From Streptomyces stelliscabiei (lineage in GTDB: Bacteria > Actinomycetota > Actinomycetes > Streptomycetales > Streptomycetaceae): a stretch of 64,000 nt of DNA. Under the pieces are notes generated by a model, which saw nothing but the letters and a program-made list of their open reading frames with translations, did no database searches and was not told where the DNA came from. Made by a program: the position numbers and the translations under genes. The DNA lies in assembly GCF_014873495.1 (NCBI RefSeq), contig NZ_JADBGF010000001.1, positions 8,122,001-8,186,000 on the forward strand. Reading direction: 5' to 3'. Of this stretch, positions 33,769-42,465 are shown in pieces (the stretch's first letter is position 1; each line of letters starts with the position of its first letter).

Positions 33769-34878
33769 TTGAACCTCCTTTCTCTTTCGGCCTCTTCGAC
33801 TTCCCCGCACCCCCTCGCCGCGTACGGCTGGGACGAGGGCTGGGAAGCGGAGTTCGCCGTCCACGCCGAGCAGGGTCTGCTGTCCGGCCGTGTCGTCCGG
33901 GTCGACCGGGGGCAGTGCGACGTCATCACCTCCGACGGTCCGCTGCGGGCCGACACCGCGTTCGTCACCCCCCACGACCCGCTGCGGGTGGTGTGCACGG
34001 GCGACTGGGTGGCCGTGGAACCCGCGGGCGACCCCCGCTACGTCCGCACCTACCTGCCCCGCCGCAGCGCCTTCGTACGCTCCACCTCCTCCAAGCGCGC
34101 CGAGGGACAGATCCTCGCGGCCAACGTCGACTACGCGGTCGTCGCCGTGTCGCTCGCCCTGGAACTCGACCTCGGCCGGGTCGAACGGTTCCTCGCGCTG
34201 GCCTGGGAGTCCGGGGCGCAACCGGTGGTCGTGCTCACCAAGGCCGACCTCGTGTCGGACGCCGCCACACTGGCGCATCTGGTGCAGGACGTGGAGACCG
34301 TCGCGCCCGGCGTCGCCGTGCTGACGGTCAGTTCCGCGTTCGGCGAGGGCCTCGACGTCCTCGCCGCGGTGCTCTCCGGCGGCACCTCCGTACTGCTCGG
34401 GCAGTCCGGCGCCGGCAAGTCGACCCTCGCCAACGCGCTGCTCGGCGACGACGTGATGGACGTCCAGGCCATCCGTGACGTGGACGGCAAGGGACGGCAC
34501 ACCACGACCACCCGCAACCTGCTCGCCCTGCCCGGCGGCGGGGTCCTGATCGACACCCCGGGCCTGCGCGGCGTCGGCCTCTGGGACGCCGAGAGCGGGG
34601 TCGGGCAGGTCTTCGCGGAGATCGAGGCACTCGCCGCCGACTGCCGTTTCCACGACTGCGCGCACATCGCCGAGCCCGGCTGCGCGGTCCTCGGCGCGGT
34701 CGAGTCCGGTGAACTGCCCGAGCGACGCCTCGACAGCTACCGCAAGCTGCTCCGCGAGAACCAGCGGATCGTCGCCAAGAGCGACGCACGGGTGCGGGCC
34801 GAGATCCGCAAGGAGTGGAAGCGGCGCGGCGCGGAGGGCCGCGCGGCGATGGAGGCGAAGAGGGGCGGCCGGCGCTGA
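33769..34878 (+). CDS. rsgA: small-ribosomal-subunit maturation GTPase RsgA
   Basis: 369-residue circularly permuted GTPase that acts late in 30S assembly. An N-terminal OB fold (~35-110) is followed by G motifs in permuted order: G4 'VVLTKADL', G1 'LLGQSGAGKSTLANALLG' (~208-225), the G2 region 'GRHTTTTRNL' and G3 'LIDTPGLRG'. The zinc site is 'CRFHDCAHIAEPGCAV' (~290-305), followed by a basic C-terminal helix ('RKEWKRRGAEGR'). The start TTG at 33769 is chosen because GAAGGG lies seven bases upstream and earlier in-frame codons give a Cys/Arg-rich non-family extension. The gene may be cotranscribed with the micro-ORF. Confidence 0.93.
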   Translation: MNLLSLSASSTSPHPLAAYGWDEGWEAEFAVHAEQGLLSGRVVRVDRGQCDVITSDGPLRADTAFVTPHDPLRVVCTGDWVAVEPAGDPRYVRTYLPRRSAFVRSTSSKRAEGQILAANVDYAVVAVSLALELDLGRVERFLALAWESGAQPVVVLTKADLVSDAATLAHLVQDVETVAPGVAVLTVSSAFGEGLDVLAAVLSGGTSVLLGQSGAGKSTLANALLGDDVMDVQAIRDVDGKGRHTTTTRNLLALPGGGVLIDTPGLRGVGLWDAESGVGQVFAEIEALAADCRFHDCAHIAEPGCAVLGAVESGELPERRLDSYRKLLRENQRIVAKSDARVRAEIRKEWKRRGAEGRAAMEAKRGGRR

Positions 34879-35047
34879 TCCCGGCGCGGGCGAGAGGGGC
34901 GTGTCGCGCGGTTCCGCGCGCACGCCCCCGGGGGGAGGCGGGGCCGCGCGCCCCTCCTTCCCCTTCCCCTTCCCCGTCCCCGGGGCACCCAGCATCGTGT
35001 CCGAATCCCGCCAGCCCCGCTCGTCACCGTCGTCGACACTTGATGTC

Positions 35048-36565
35048 ATGAAGGACGAGGACACCAGGTACGAGGCCGTACGCAGCAGGGACGGGCGGTT
35101 CGACGGCGCGTTCTTCTTCGCCGTCGGGACGACCGGGATCTACTGCCGGCCGAGCTGCCCGGCGGTCACGCCGAAACGGGAGAACGTCCGCTTCTACGCG
35201 TCGGCCGCCGCCGCCCAGGGCGCGGGCTTCCGCGCCTGCCGGCGGTGCCGGCCGGACGCCGTCCCCGGGTCGGCGCAGTGGAACGTCCGCGCGGACGCGG
35301 TGGGTCGGGCCATGCGGCTCATCGGGGACGGCGTGGTCGACCGGGAGGGCGTCGCCGGGCTGGCCGTACGGCTGGGATACAGCGCGCGCCAGGTCCAGCG
35401 GCAGCTCACCGCCGAGGTCGGTGCCGGGCCCGTCGCCCTGGCCCGCGCCCAGCGGGCCCACACCGCCCGCGTGCTCCTGCAGACCACCGCCCTGCCGGTC
35501 ACCGAGATCGCCTTCGCGTCCGGGTTCGCCAGCGTGCGCCAGTTCAACGACACGATCAAGGCCGTGTACGCCCTGACCCCCAGCGGCCTCCGCGCCGGCG
35601 CACCCCGGCGCTCCGCCCCCTCGCCGAGCGCCGGTATCCCGCTCCGGCTCGCTCACCGGGGCCCGTACCAGTCCACCGCGCTCTTCGACGTCCTCGCCGC
35701 CGAGGCCGTCACGGGTGTCGAGGAGATGACCGGCGGACGCGGCCGGCGCACCTACCGGCGCACCCTCCGCCTCCCGTACGGCACCGCCGTCGCCGAGGTC
35801 GGCGAACGGCCGGTGAGCGGCCGGCCGCGCACATCGCCGCCCCCGGCCCCGTCCGCGGCCCCGCACCCCGGCGGCTGGCTCGACGCCCGGCTGCGTCTCA
35901 CCGACCCGCGGGACCTGACCACCGCCGTGCAGCGGCTGCGGCGGCTGTTCGATCTGGACGCCGATCCGTACGCCGTGGACGCGCGCCTCGCCGAGGACGC
36001 GCGCCTCGCCCCGCTCGTCGCCGCCCGGCCGGGGCTGCGCTCGCCGGGCGCGGCCGATCCGGAGGAGTGCGCGGTACGGGCGCTCGTGGGCCGCGAGGAG
36101 GCGGCGCGACTCGTACAGGTGTACGGCAGGACCCTGGACGCCCCGCACGGGACGCTGACCCACCTGTTCCCCGAACCGGCCGCCCTGACCGGCGAGGCCG
36201 GCCTGCTCGGCGCCCTCGCCACCGCCCTGGCCGACGGCACCGTCCGCCTCGACGTGGGGGCGGACCGGGACGCCACCGAGGCGGCCCTGCTCGCCCTGCC
36301 CGGCCTGGGCGCCCGTACCGTCGCGGCGATCCGCGCCCGCGCCCTCGGCGACCCGGACGCGGCACCCCCGGACGTGACCCTGCCGGACGCCTGGCGGCCC
36401 TGGCGTGCGTACGCCCTCCAGCACCTCGGCACGGCGGACGAGCGGGAGCCGGTCACGGCCGCACGGCGACGGACGCGGACACGGGCGCGGACGCAGTCGC
36501 AGGCACAACCCGAGACACGGGCACAGGCACAGGAAACGGCTCTGGGACAAGGAGTGCAGTCGTGA
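35048..36565 (+). CDS. Ada/AlkA fusion: methyl-phosphotriester sensor plus (truncated) 3-methyladenine DNA glycosylase
   Basis: 505 residues. The Ada zinc domain (~1-75) has the methyl-accepting cysteine context 'GIYCRPSCPAVTPK' and 'CRRCRPD'. An AraC-type helix-turn-helix (~85-180) has 'GLAVRLGYSARQVQRQL' and 'TEIAFASGFASVRQFNDTIK'. The AlkA N-terminal domain starts at ~195 and the HhH-GPD glycosylase has 'LLALPGLGARTVAAIRARAL'. After 'DVTLPD' the sequence passes directly to 'AWRPWRAYALQHL', whereas AlkA proteins have about 20-28 residues between these blocks, next to the catalytic Asp. The C-terminus is a low-complexity Arg/Gln/Thr tail. It would repair alkylated bases and induce the adaptive response, but base excision may be lost. 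It overlaps ogt by four bases. Confidence 0.88.
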   Translation: MKDEDTRYEAVRSRDGRFDGAFFFAVGTTGIYCRPSCPAVTPKRENVRFYASAAAAQGAGFRACRRCRPDAVPGSAQWNVRADAVGRAMRLIGDGVVDREGVAGLAVRLGYSARQVQRQLTAEVGAGPVALARAQRAHTARVLLQTTALPVTEIAFASGFASVRQFNDTIKAVYALTPSGLRAGAPRRSAPSPSAGIPLRLAHRGPYQSTALFDVLAAEAVTGVEEMTGGRGRRTYRRTLRLPYGTAVAEVGERPVSGRPRTSPPPAPSAAPHPGGWLDARLRLTDPRDLTTAVQRLRRLFDLDADPYAVDARLAEDARLAPLVAARPGLRSPGAADPEECAVRALVGREEAARLVQVYGRTLDAPHGTLTHLFPEPAALTGEAGLLGALATALADGTVRLDVGADRDATEAALLALPGLGARTVAAIRARALGDPDAAPPDVTLPDAWRPWRAYALQHLGTADEREPVTAARRRTRTRARTQSQAQPETRAQAQETALGQGVQS

Positions 36566-37056
36566 GCACCGAGCAGGACACCTACTACACCGTCGTCGAC
36601 AGCCCCACCGGACCACTCCTCCTCACCGCCGACGGCTCCGGCGCCCTCACCTCGCTCTCCGTGCCGGACCAGAAGGGCGGGCGGGTCCCGCTGCCGGGCT
36701 GGGTGCGCGACCCGGGGCCCTTCCGGGCGGCCGAGGAGCAGCTCGCCGCCTACTTCGCCGGGGACCTCACGGAGTTCCGGCTGGAGTTGCGCGGCGAGGG
36801 CACCGACTTCCGGCGCCGGGTCTGGGCCGCGCTCGACGACGTGCCCTACGGCGCGACCACGACGTACGGTGCCATCGCCGCCCGTATCGGGGCGCCCCGG
36901 GCCGCCGTACGGGCCGTGGGCGGGGCGATCGGCGCGAACCCCCTCCTCATCCTCCGCCCCTGCCACCGGGTGATCGGCGCGAACGGCACCCTCACGGGGT
37001 ACGCCGGTGGCCTCGGCCGCAAGCGTCTCCTCCTCGGCCTGGAGGGCGTGCTCTAG
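36562..37056 (+). CDS. ogt: methylated-DNA--[protein]-cysteine S-methyltransferase
   Basis: 164-residue suicide enzyme that removes methyl groups from O6-methylguanine onto its own cysteine. The active site is 'ILRPCHRVIGANG' (Cys ~133); the DNA-recognition helix 'TTTYGAIAARIGAPRAAVRAV' lies before it and 'GYAGGLGRKRLLLGLE' after it. The GTG start at 36562 overlaps the TGA of the Ada/AlkA gene (GTGA), with AAGGAG upstream, so translation is coupled. The pair forms an alkylation-repair operon. Confidence 0.95.
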   Translation: MSTEQDTYYTVVDSPTGPLLLTADGSGALTSLSVPDQKGGRVPLPGWVRDPGPFRAAEEQLAAYFAGDLTEFRLELRGEGTDFRRRVWAALDDVPYGATTTYGAIAARIGAPRAAVRAVGGAIGANPLLILRPCHRVIGANGTLTGYAGGLGRKRLLLGLEGVL

Positions 37057-37126
37057 CGCGGCGGCTCGCGGTGTGGGGGCGCACCGTGTGGGGGCGCGCG
37101 GTGGTGCCGGACGGCGTGGGCCGGTC

Positions 37127-37609
37127 TCAGCCGCCGAACACCACACCCACCCACGCCCCCGCCACCAGCAGGCACGCGAAGAGTTCCGCCAGGACGCTCG
37201 ACCCGCCCGCGCGCATCGCCGTGCGGGTGGCGGCCTTCGCCGCGCCGTGACGGCCGAGGCGGAGTCGTTCGCAGAGGTAGATACCGCCGACGAAGCCCGG
37301 GATCGCGCCGAGCACGGGGAGCAGCACGAAGCCGAGGAGCGCGCCGGAGCCCGCGTACGCGCCCATGCGGGGGGTGGCGCCGCTCTCCGTCAGGCGCCGG
37401 GGTGGCAGGCCCCAGCGGACCGCCCACGACACGAGCAGTACGACGGTGGCGCCGACCAGCACCCACCAGGCGGCGGGCCGCGGATCCTCCAGAGCCCACC
37501 ACATGACCCCGGCCCAGACCAGCCAGGACCCCGGCACGCCGGGCACCAGCACTCCGCACAGGCCGAGCAGCAGTACCACCGCGACCAGCAGGAGTTCCCA
37601 CGCTCCCAT
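37127..37609 (-). CDS. DUF456 membrane protein
   Basis: 160-residue integral membrane protein with about four hydrophobic segments. Features 'LCGVLVPGVPGSWLVWAGVM' and 'GFVLLPVLGAIPGFVGGIYLCE' are characteristic of DUF456 (glycine-zipper-rich) proteins of unknown function. It is convergent with ogt and shows no operon partner. The ATG at 37609 is the only good start. Confidence 0.88.
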   Translation of the reverse strand: MGAWELLLVAVVLLLGLCGVLVPGVPGSWLVWAGVMWWALEDPRPAAWWVLVGATVVLLVSWAVRWGLPPRRLTESGATPRMGAYAGSGALLGFVLLPVLGAIPGFVGGIYLCERLRLGRHGAAKAATRTAMRAGGSSVLAELFACLLVAGAWVGVVFGG

Positions 37610-37968
37610 CTGCCCAGGGTGCAGGACCGCGCGCGAAAGCGCAGGTCAGAGATGCCGGTCCAGGTCACCGGGCCGGGCTCGTACGCGGCCCGGCCCGGCC
37701 CGGCCGCGGCCGGGGTGCCGTGCCGGCGGGCGGCCGACGAGGCGGGGCCCCACGGCGGGATCCCAGGAACATGCCGCACACGCGGGCCGACCGGCCAGGC
37801 GCCCGCACCGCGTGGCCCGGATCCCTAGGATCCCTCGACTTTCCCCGACTCCCTTGCCTCGCACCGGAGTTCGACGTGTAGTCCGACACGCCGTGACGTC
37901 GTCGGCTCTGCGGACCGATTTTCCGGATGCCCCGTTTTCATACGGCTCCTGAGGTGGACAATTAGGGG
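37610..37968. other. intergenic region, no gene seen
   Basis: 359 bp between divergent DUF456 and PP2C-like genes. It contains a CGGCC-rich block near 37678-37735 and short inverted repeats but no ORF with convincing codon bias. Promoters for both genes are expected here; the last 40 bp before the plus-strand gene are AT-richer (TTTTCATACGG, GGACAATTAGGGG). Confidence 0.5.
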
Positions 37969-40077
37969 ATGAGCCAGCAGGGGGAGAGGCCCACCGGTCA
38001 CGAGGACGACTGGTGGCGGCAGTTGTACGACGACGACATCAACGGGGACACGGGCCCCTCGGTCGCGGCCGATTCCCTCGACGACCGCTTCGCCTCGGCG
38101 GCGGACACGGTCGGGAAGCCGCGGACGACTCCGGCGAGCGCGCCGGACGGACTGGATGCGCCGGATCCGCCGGAAGTGCCGAACGTGCCGGAAGCACCGG
38201 AAGTGCCGGAAGTGTCGAACGCGCCTGAAGCACCGGAAGTGCCTGAAGTGCCGGACGCACCCGACCCGGCGAGTACGCCGAGTCGGCCGAGGGCGTCGAG
38301 TCCGCCGGGCGCCTGGGGGGCCGTACCGGGCACGTCCGGCGCCTGGGCAGCCGTGCCGGGCACATCGGCCACCAGGGCCACGTCACGCGGCGAGCCCGAC
38401 GGACGACGGGGCGGCACGGGCAACGGCCCGACCCCGCCGAGTGCGTCGACCGACGCGGTCCCGCCGCCCCCCGGCCACGCCCCGGGCCCCTACACGGACA
38501 GGGTGCCGCCGCAGGGCTCGCCCGGCGGCCCCCGGCAGAGCGACCGTGGCGACCGGTCGGGTCACCCGCCGGTGCCCCCCGCGCCCCCCGCCCCGCCCCC
38601 GCCCACCGGCACCCCTCCGTACACCGGCCCCCCGCCCGCATCCGACCGCACCCCTCCTCCGCCGGACCGCGTCCCGCCTCCGCCGGACCACACCCCTCCC
38701 TCCTCGCCCCGCGACCGCACCCCTCCCGTGCCCGACCACGCCCCTCCATCCCCGGCCCCCGCCCTTCCCCCCGTCCCCGCCGCGGACCCCCGCCGCGGGC
38801 TCGTTTCGCAGCGGGCGCCCTGGGAGCCGCCGGTGGCCCAGGCGTCCGGGCCGGTCACCTTTCCGTCCGGGCCCACCCCGCCCGGATTCCGCACGGTCGC
38901 GCCCGGGTGGCGTGCGCCCGCGCAGCGGTCCCCGGGCGGCGTGCCCGTCGTGAGCCCCCCGGCGGATGTGCCGCCCGAGAGCGGCAGCGGGCACCCCGGG
39001 GATCTGTCCCGCGGTGGCACCCCCGCACCCTCCCCGGCCACCGAACCGTCCGACGCCCCGCCCCCCACGCTCCAGGCGCAGGAGGTCACCCTGGTCACCG
39101 GGAGCAGGCGCGTGCGGGTGGAGTACGTGGGGTCCGGGCCGCCCACGTACGACGCGGAACCGACCGCGCTGCCGCCGGCGGACCCGGAGGATCTGGGTGA
39201 CCTGGTCGCGGACACGGTGCTGGACGGCGCGCGCTATGGGGCGTGCACGCTGCGCGCCGCGTCACTGCGCGGCGACTCGGCGCGCTACCGGGGCGAGCCG
39301 CGACGCGACGCGCTCCTCACCGCCCGCTTCGGCCTCGGCGAACAGGCGCTCGTGCTGGTGGCCGTGGCGACCGGCGCCCGCGCCACACCGGGCGCGCACC
39401 GCGCGGCGGCGGAGGCGTGCCGGTGGATCGGGCGGGCCGTCGGGCTGAGCCACGCACGGCTGGTGGATGACATCCGCGCGGCCCGGCGCGGCGACCTCAA
39501 GTCCGGGCTGCACCGGCTGACCGACCGCAGCCTCGGCAAACTGCGCGCCGGCGCGGTCGAGCAGGGGCTCGACCCGGAGGAGTACACGGCGAGCCTGCGC
39601 TGCCTGCTGATCCCGGCCGACCCCCGGTGCCGTACGCGCGTCTTCTTCGGGGTGGGCGGCGGCGGGCTGTTCCGGCTGCGGGACGGGGAGTGGCAGGACA
39701 TAGAGCCCCGGGTCGCCGACACGGCCGGCGCGCCGGTGCTCGGCTTCGGTTCGCTGCCCCACGAGACCCCCGACGGCGACCGCCTCACCATGGACCTCAA
39801 CATCACGACACCCCCGAGCCCGTACGAACCCGCGCCCGCGCCGCCCCGCGAGCCCTTCCGCTTCCGCGCCTCCGTGGCCCGGGAGGAGGACGTCCTGCTC
39901 CTGTGCAGCAGCGGTCTGGCCGAACCGCTGCGCGGGGAGGCCCCGCTCGCCGAGCATCTGGCGTCGCGCTGGGGGGCCGGTGAGCCGCCCGGCCTCGCCG
40001 CCTTCCTCGCCGATGCCCAGGTCAGGGTCAAGGGCTACGCGGACGACCGTACGGCCGCCGCCGTGTGGGAGGCCTGA
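37969..40077 (+). CDS. proline-rich protein with C-terminal PP2C-like (probable pseudophosphatase) domain
   Basis: 702 residues. An acidic N-terminus ('HEDDWWRQLYDDDINGDTG') precedes about 330 residues of Pro/Ala/Ser/Thr-rich low complexity, including degenerate 'PEVPEVPDAP' repeats. The C-terminal ~280 residues follow the PP2C_2 pattern: 'YGACTLRAASLRGDSARYRG' (equivalent to the RxxNED-type start), 'VLVAVATGARATPGAHRAAA', 'RVFFGVGGGGLFRLRDGEW', 'DVLLLCSSGLAE' and 'KGYADDRTAAAVW'. Real phosphatases have a metal-binding Asp-Gly in the 'VADGMGG' loop, which here reads 'VATGARA', so catalysis is doubtful. The role is probably regulatory or scaffold at the membrane or cytosol; no partner kinase is nearby. 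Confidence 0.82.
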   Translation: MSQQGERPTGHEDDWWRQLYDDDINGDTGPSVAADSLDDRFASAADTVGKPRTTPASAPDGLDAPDPPEVPNVPEAPEVPEVSNAPEAPEVPEVPDAPDPASTPSRPRASSPPGAWGAVPGTSGAWAAVPGTSATRATSRGEPDGRRGGTGNGPTPPSASTDAVPPPPGHAPGPYTDRVPPQGSPGGPRQSDRGDRSGHPPVPPAPPAPPPPTGTPPYTGPPPASDRTPPPPDRVPPPPDHTPPSSPRDRTPPVPDHAPPSPAPALPPVPAADPRRGLVSQRAPWEPPVAQASGPVTFPSGPTPPGFRTVAPGWRAPAQRSPGGVPVVSPPADVPPESGSGHPGDLSRGGTPAPSPATEPSDAPPPTLQAQEVTLVTGSRRVRVEYVGSGPPTYDAEPTALPPADPEDLGDLVADTVLDGARYGACTLRAASLRGDSARYRGEPRRDALLTARFGLGEQALVLVAVATGARATPGAHRAAAEACRWIGRAVGLSHARLVDDIRAARRGDLKSGLHRLTDRSLGKLRAGAVEQGLDPEEYTASLRCLLIPADPRCRTRVFFGVGGGGLFRLRDGEWQDIEPRVADTAGAPVLGFGSLPHETPDGDRLTMDLNITTPPSPYEPAPAPPREPFRFRASVAREEDVLLLCSSGLAEPLRGEAPLAEHLASRWGAGEPPGLAAFLADAQVRVKGYADDRTAAAVWEA

Positions 40078-40510
40078 GACCCCACCCCACAGGACGCGCA
40101 AGGGCGTCAACCAGCCGCGGGTTGGCCTGTACCAGCGAAGGTTTCCGGCCAATCAACATCATCGAGCCCAGCCGCCGGTCCGGGCCGGCGTCGCGGTGCG
40201 CGCGGGGCGGCCGTCCGTGCGGAGGATATGACCGGATCCAGGGCCCCGCATGGGCAATCGCGCCCCTTCTCGACCTCGGACGGGGGTGCCGCGGGCGCGG
40301 TGGGCGGACGGGTCCGGCGGGCCGTGCGGGGGTTTCGGAGGAGGGGAAGCGCTCTCCCGCGGTGGCGACAGCTGGCTTGACCCTGTGCGTTTGAAAGCGT
40401 ACGGAGGGTCGTTGACGATTCGACATGAGTGCCGCGATCCGGACGGGGCATGGATCCCCGTGTACGTGTTCGGAACAGGGGGAATCGTCATCGGCGCGTG
40501 GGCGGGGGTC
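40078..40510. other. intergenic region with an unexplained AT-richer island
   Basis: 433 bp without a convincing plus-strand gene. On the minus strand 40162 to 40028 reads as a 44-codon ORF starting ATG-ATG ('MMLIGRKPSLVQANPRLVDA'), overlapping the end of the PP2C gene. Its third positions are less GC-biased than genes here, so it is not called. Promoter-like TTGACG (40412-40417) lies upstream of the ATPase gene. Confidence 0.4.
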
Positions 40511-41005
40511 ATGAAGAGGCAGGCGCGAGGGAGTGGTCCCGTGGCGACAGGGGCCTCCTCGGCAGAGGTGGTGGAGGAAGCGGTCGGCGACCCGACGGAC
40601 AGGGCCGACGCGGAACAGCTGGAACGCACACTGGGGCGGGCGGACCTGAAGGCGGTGCCCGAGGCCCGCAGGGCCCTGCGGGAGCTGCTGCGGCAATGGG
40701 GGCGGCCGGAACGATCGGAGATAGCGGAACTGCTGACGAGCGAGCTGGTCACCAACGCGCTCATCCACACCGACCACGACGCGGTACTGACCGCGACCGT
40801 CTCACCGCGCGGACTGCACGTGGAGGTCCGGGACTTCGTGGGACGCAGGCCCAGACCCAGGGTGCAGAACGCCGACGACAGCACCAACGGACGCGGCCTC
40901 TTCCTCGTCCAGGCCCTCGCCGACGCCTGGGGGGTACGGCCGCACGGGGTGGGCAAGGCGGTCTGGTTCGACCTCGACGGTGGGCTGGCGTCCCCCTCGA
41001 CGTGA
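40511..41005 (+). CDS. RsbW-type ATP-binding regulatory protein (HATPase_c_2)
   Basis: 164-residue GHKL-fold protein of the anti-sigma/serine kinase type common in streptomycetes. The N box is 'ELLTSELVTNALIHTDHD', the G1-like box 'VEVRDFVGRRPRPRV', and the G2 box 'STNGRGLFLVQALADAWG' followed by 'GKAVWFDL'. It is expected to bind ATP and an anti-sigma or anti-anti-sigma partner; none is adjacent. ATG 40511 is chosen as the first start near the conserved region; in-frame starts further upstream or GTG 40541 are possible because no strong ribosome site marks any of them. Confidence 0.82.
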   Translation: MKRQARGSGPVATGASSAEVVEEAVGDPTDRADAEQLERTLGRADLKAVPEARRALRELLRQWGRPERSEIAELLTSELVTNALIHTDHDAVLTATVSPRGLHVEVRDFVGRRPRPRVQNADDSTNGRGLFLVQALADAWGVRPHGVGKAVWFDLDGGLASPST

Positions 41006-41007
41006 AA

Positions 41008-41043
41008 CGGACAGGGGCGCGGCTTCTGCCGCGCCCCTGTCCG
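41008..41043. terminator. bidirectional terminator
   Basis: Perfect 16-bp inverted repeat CGGACAGGGGCGCGGC / GCCGCGCCCCTGTCCG with a TTCT loop, three bases after the ATPase stop codon and 31 bp before the stop of the convergent DUF2637 gene. Confidence 0.88.
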
Positions 41044-41074
41044 ATGTGTGGCTCCGTCCGAGCCGCCGGCTCCC

Positions 41075-42130
41075 TCAGCCGAACTGCTGCTCCAGATCCT
41101 TGAGCTTGCGCTCCAGGGAGTCGAGTCGCGGCAGGGCCATGGTGTCGTCCTCGGCGGTGAGGTCGACGGTGAGCGACTTGTCAGCGTTGCGTACGGGCTG
41201 CAGGGAGGGACGCGAGCGCACGGGCAGCTGCTCCGGCGTCGATATGGCAGGCTCCGAGGCCACCTGGGCCGCCGGTACGCGCTCCACCGTGGTGTCCACC
41301 TGGCGCCCGCCACCGCCACCGCCGCCGCCACGACCGGGCAGACCTCGGTGGCCCCGGCTGATCGCCTTGAGGTGGGCGCGCTCCAGACGTTCCTGCTCCC
41401 GCTTGCGCGTCCGGGTCTCTTCCTTGATCCGCTTGTCCTCGCGCACCTCGTCCACGGCCTCGTCCAGGCTGCGCACGCCCTCCAGGAGCATCAGCGACCA
41501 GGCCTTGTACGTCTCGCGCGGGGCCCGCAGCCAGCGGACGATACGGATCTGCGGCAACGGACGCGGCACCAGGCCCTGCTCGCGCAGCGCGGCGCGGCGG
41601 GTCTGCTTGAGCGCGCGGTCGAAGAGCACCGCGGCGGACATGGACATGCCTGCGAAGAACTGCGGGGCGCCGTCGTGGCCGAGACCCCTGGGAGCGTGCA
41701 CCCAGTTGAACCAGGCCGCCGCACCGGCGAACGTCCACACGAGTATCCGTGAGCCGAGGGCCGCGTCGCCGTGGCTGGCCTCGCGCACGGCGAGCACCGA
41801 GCAGAACATGGCGGCGCCGTCCAGGCCGAACGGAACCAGGTACTGCCACCCGTTGGAGAGGCCCAGGTTCTGCTCGCCGAAGCCGACCAGGCCGCGGAAG
41901 GAGAGCGCGGCGGCGACCGCGGCACAGCAGAAGAGGAGGATGTAGGACGCCGTGGCGTAGAGGGCCTCCTTGCGCCTGCGGCGCTCCTCGCTGCGTTCCC
42001 ACGAGTCATCGGTCTTCGCGTGCTCCCCGGAGCGCTTGCCGCGCGCGAGCACCGCAACCGCCGCCAGCATCCCCAGGAGCAGTACGGCGCCCGGAAGCAG
42101 CCAGTTCAGCGATATGTCGGTCAATCTCAT
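41075..42130 (-). CDS. DUF2637 membrane protein
   Basis: 351-residue protein. An N-terminal membrane span ('WLLPGAVLLLGMLAAVAVLA'), a charged Arg/Glu loop and three further spans (~55-150) make up the DUF2637 (SpdB-like) core, with 'WQYLVPFGLDGAAMFCSVLA' and 'AWFNWVHAPRG'. The C-terminal half is cytoplasmic and highly charged with coiled-coil character ('KRIKEETRTRKREQERLERA'), then a poly-Gly run and a final 'LDSLERKLKDLEQQFG' helix. ATG 42130 has AAGGGA upstream. Family members are linked to mycelial plasmid spread or development, but function here is unknown. Confidence 0.85.
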   Translation of the reverse strand: MRLTDISLNWLLPGAVLLLGMLAAVAVLARGKRSGEHAKTDDSWERSEERRRRKEALYATASYILLFCCAAVAAALSFRGLVGFGEQNLGLSNGWQYLVPFGLDGAAMFCSVLAVREASHGDAALGSRILVWTFAGAAAWFNWVHAPRGLGHDGAPQFFAGMSMSAAVLFDRALKQTRRAALREQGLVPRPLPQIRIVRWLRAPRETYKAWSLMLLEGVRSLDEAVDEVREDKRIKEETRTRKREQERLERAHLKAISRGHRGLPGRGGGGGGGGRQVDTTVERVPAAQVASEPAISTPEQLPVRSRPSLQPVRNADKSLTVDLTAEDDTMALPRLDSLERKLKDLEQQFG

Positions 42131-42465
42131 CAGGGGTCCCTTGCATTGGGATAGGGCGTAACGCCCGCCATAGTGGCCCAATCCTCGCGGCCCTCAGGGG
42201 GTTTCGGGGCAAGAGACCGCCAAAGAAGTGCAATGAGTGACGCCAGGCGGCATTCTGCTCGAACTACCGCGCGAGGGACGGGAGTAGAGTGCGAGTGAGA
42301 TTACCCGTTCGAGTGGTTCCACGGAAAGTTCCTGCGACAAGTGAGGAATTTGTGAACCAGCTGTAATCAAACAAGGGTCCCACCCGGATTTGATCTTACG
42401 GCACAGGCGGCGGGCGATCGCCGGGGGGTGGCACGCGAGAAGCATCCTCGTCCCCCGAGGGCCCG
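42131..42465. other. intergenic region upstream of DUF2637 gene
   Basis: 335 bp, partly AT-richer than surroundings, with no ORF of convincing bias. On the plus strand three AGTGA words occur (in GAGTGACGCC near 42235, GAGTGAGATT near 42292 and AAGTGAGGAA near 42339), that is TCACT half-sites on the gene's own strand. They resemble half-sites of developmental regulators such as BldD, but spacing is not canonical. Confidence 0.4.
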
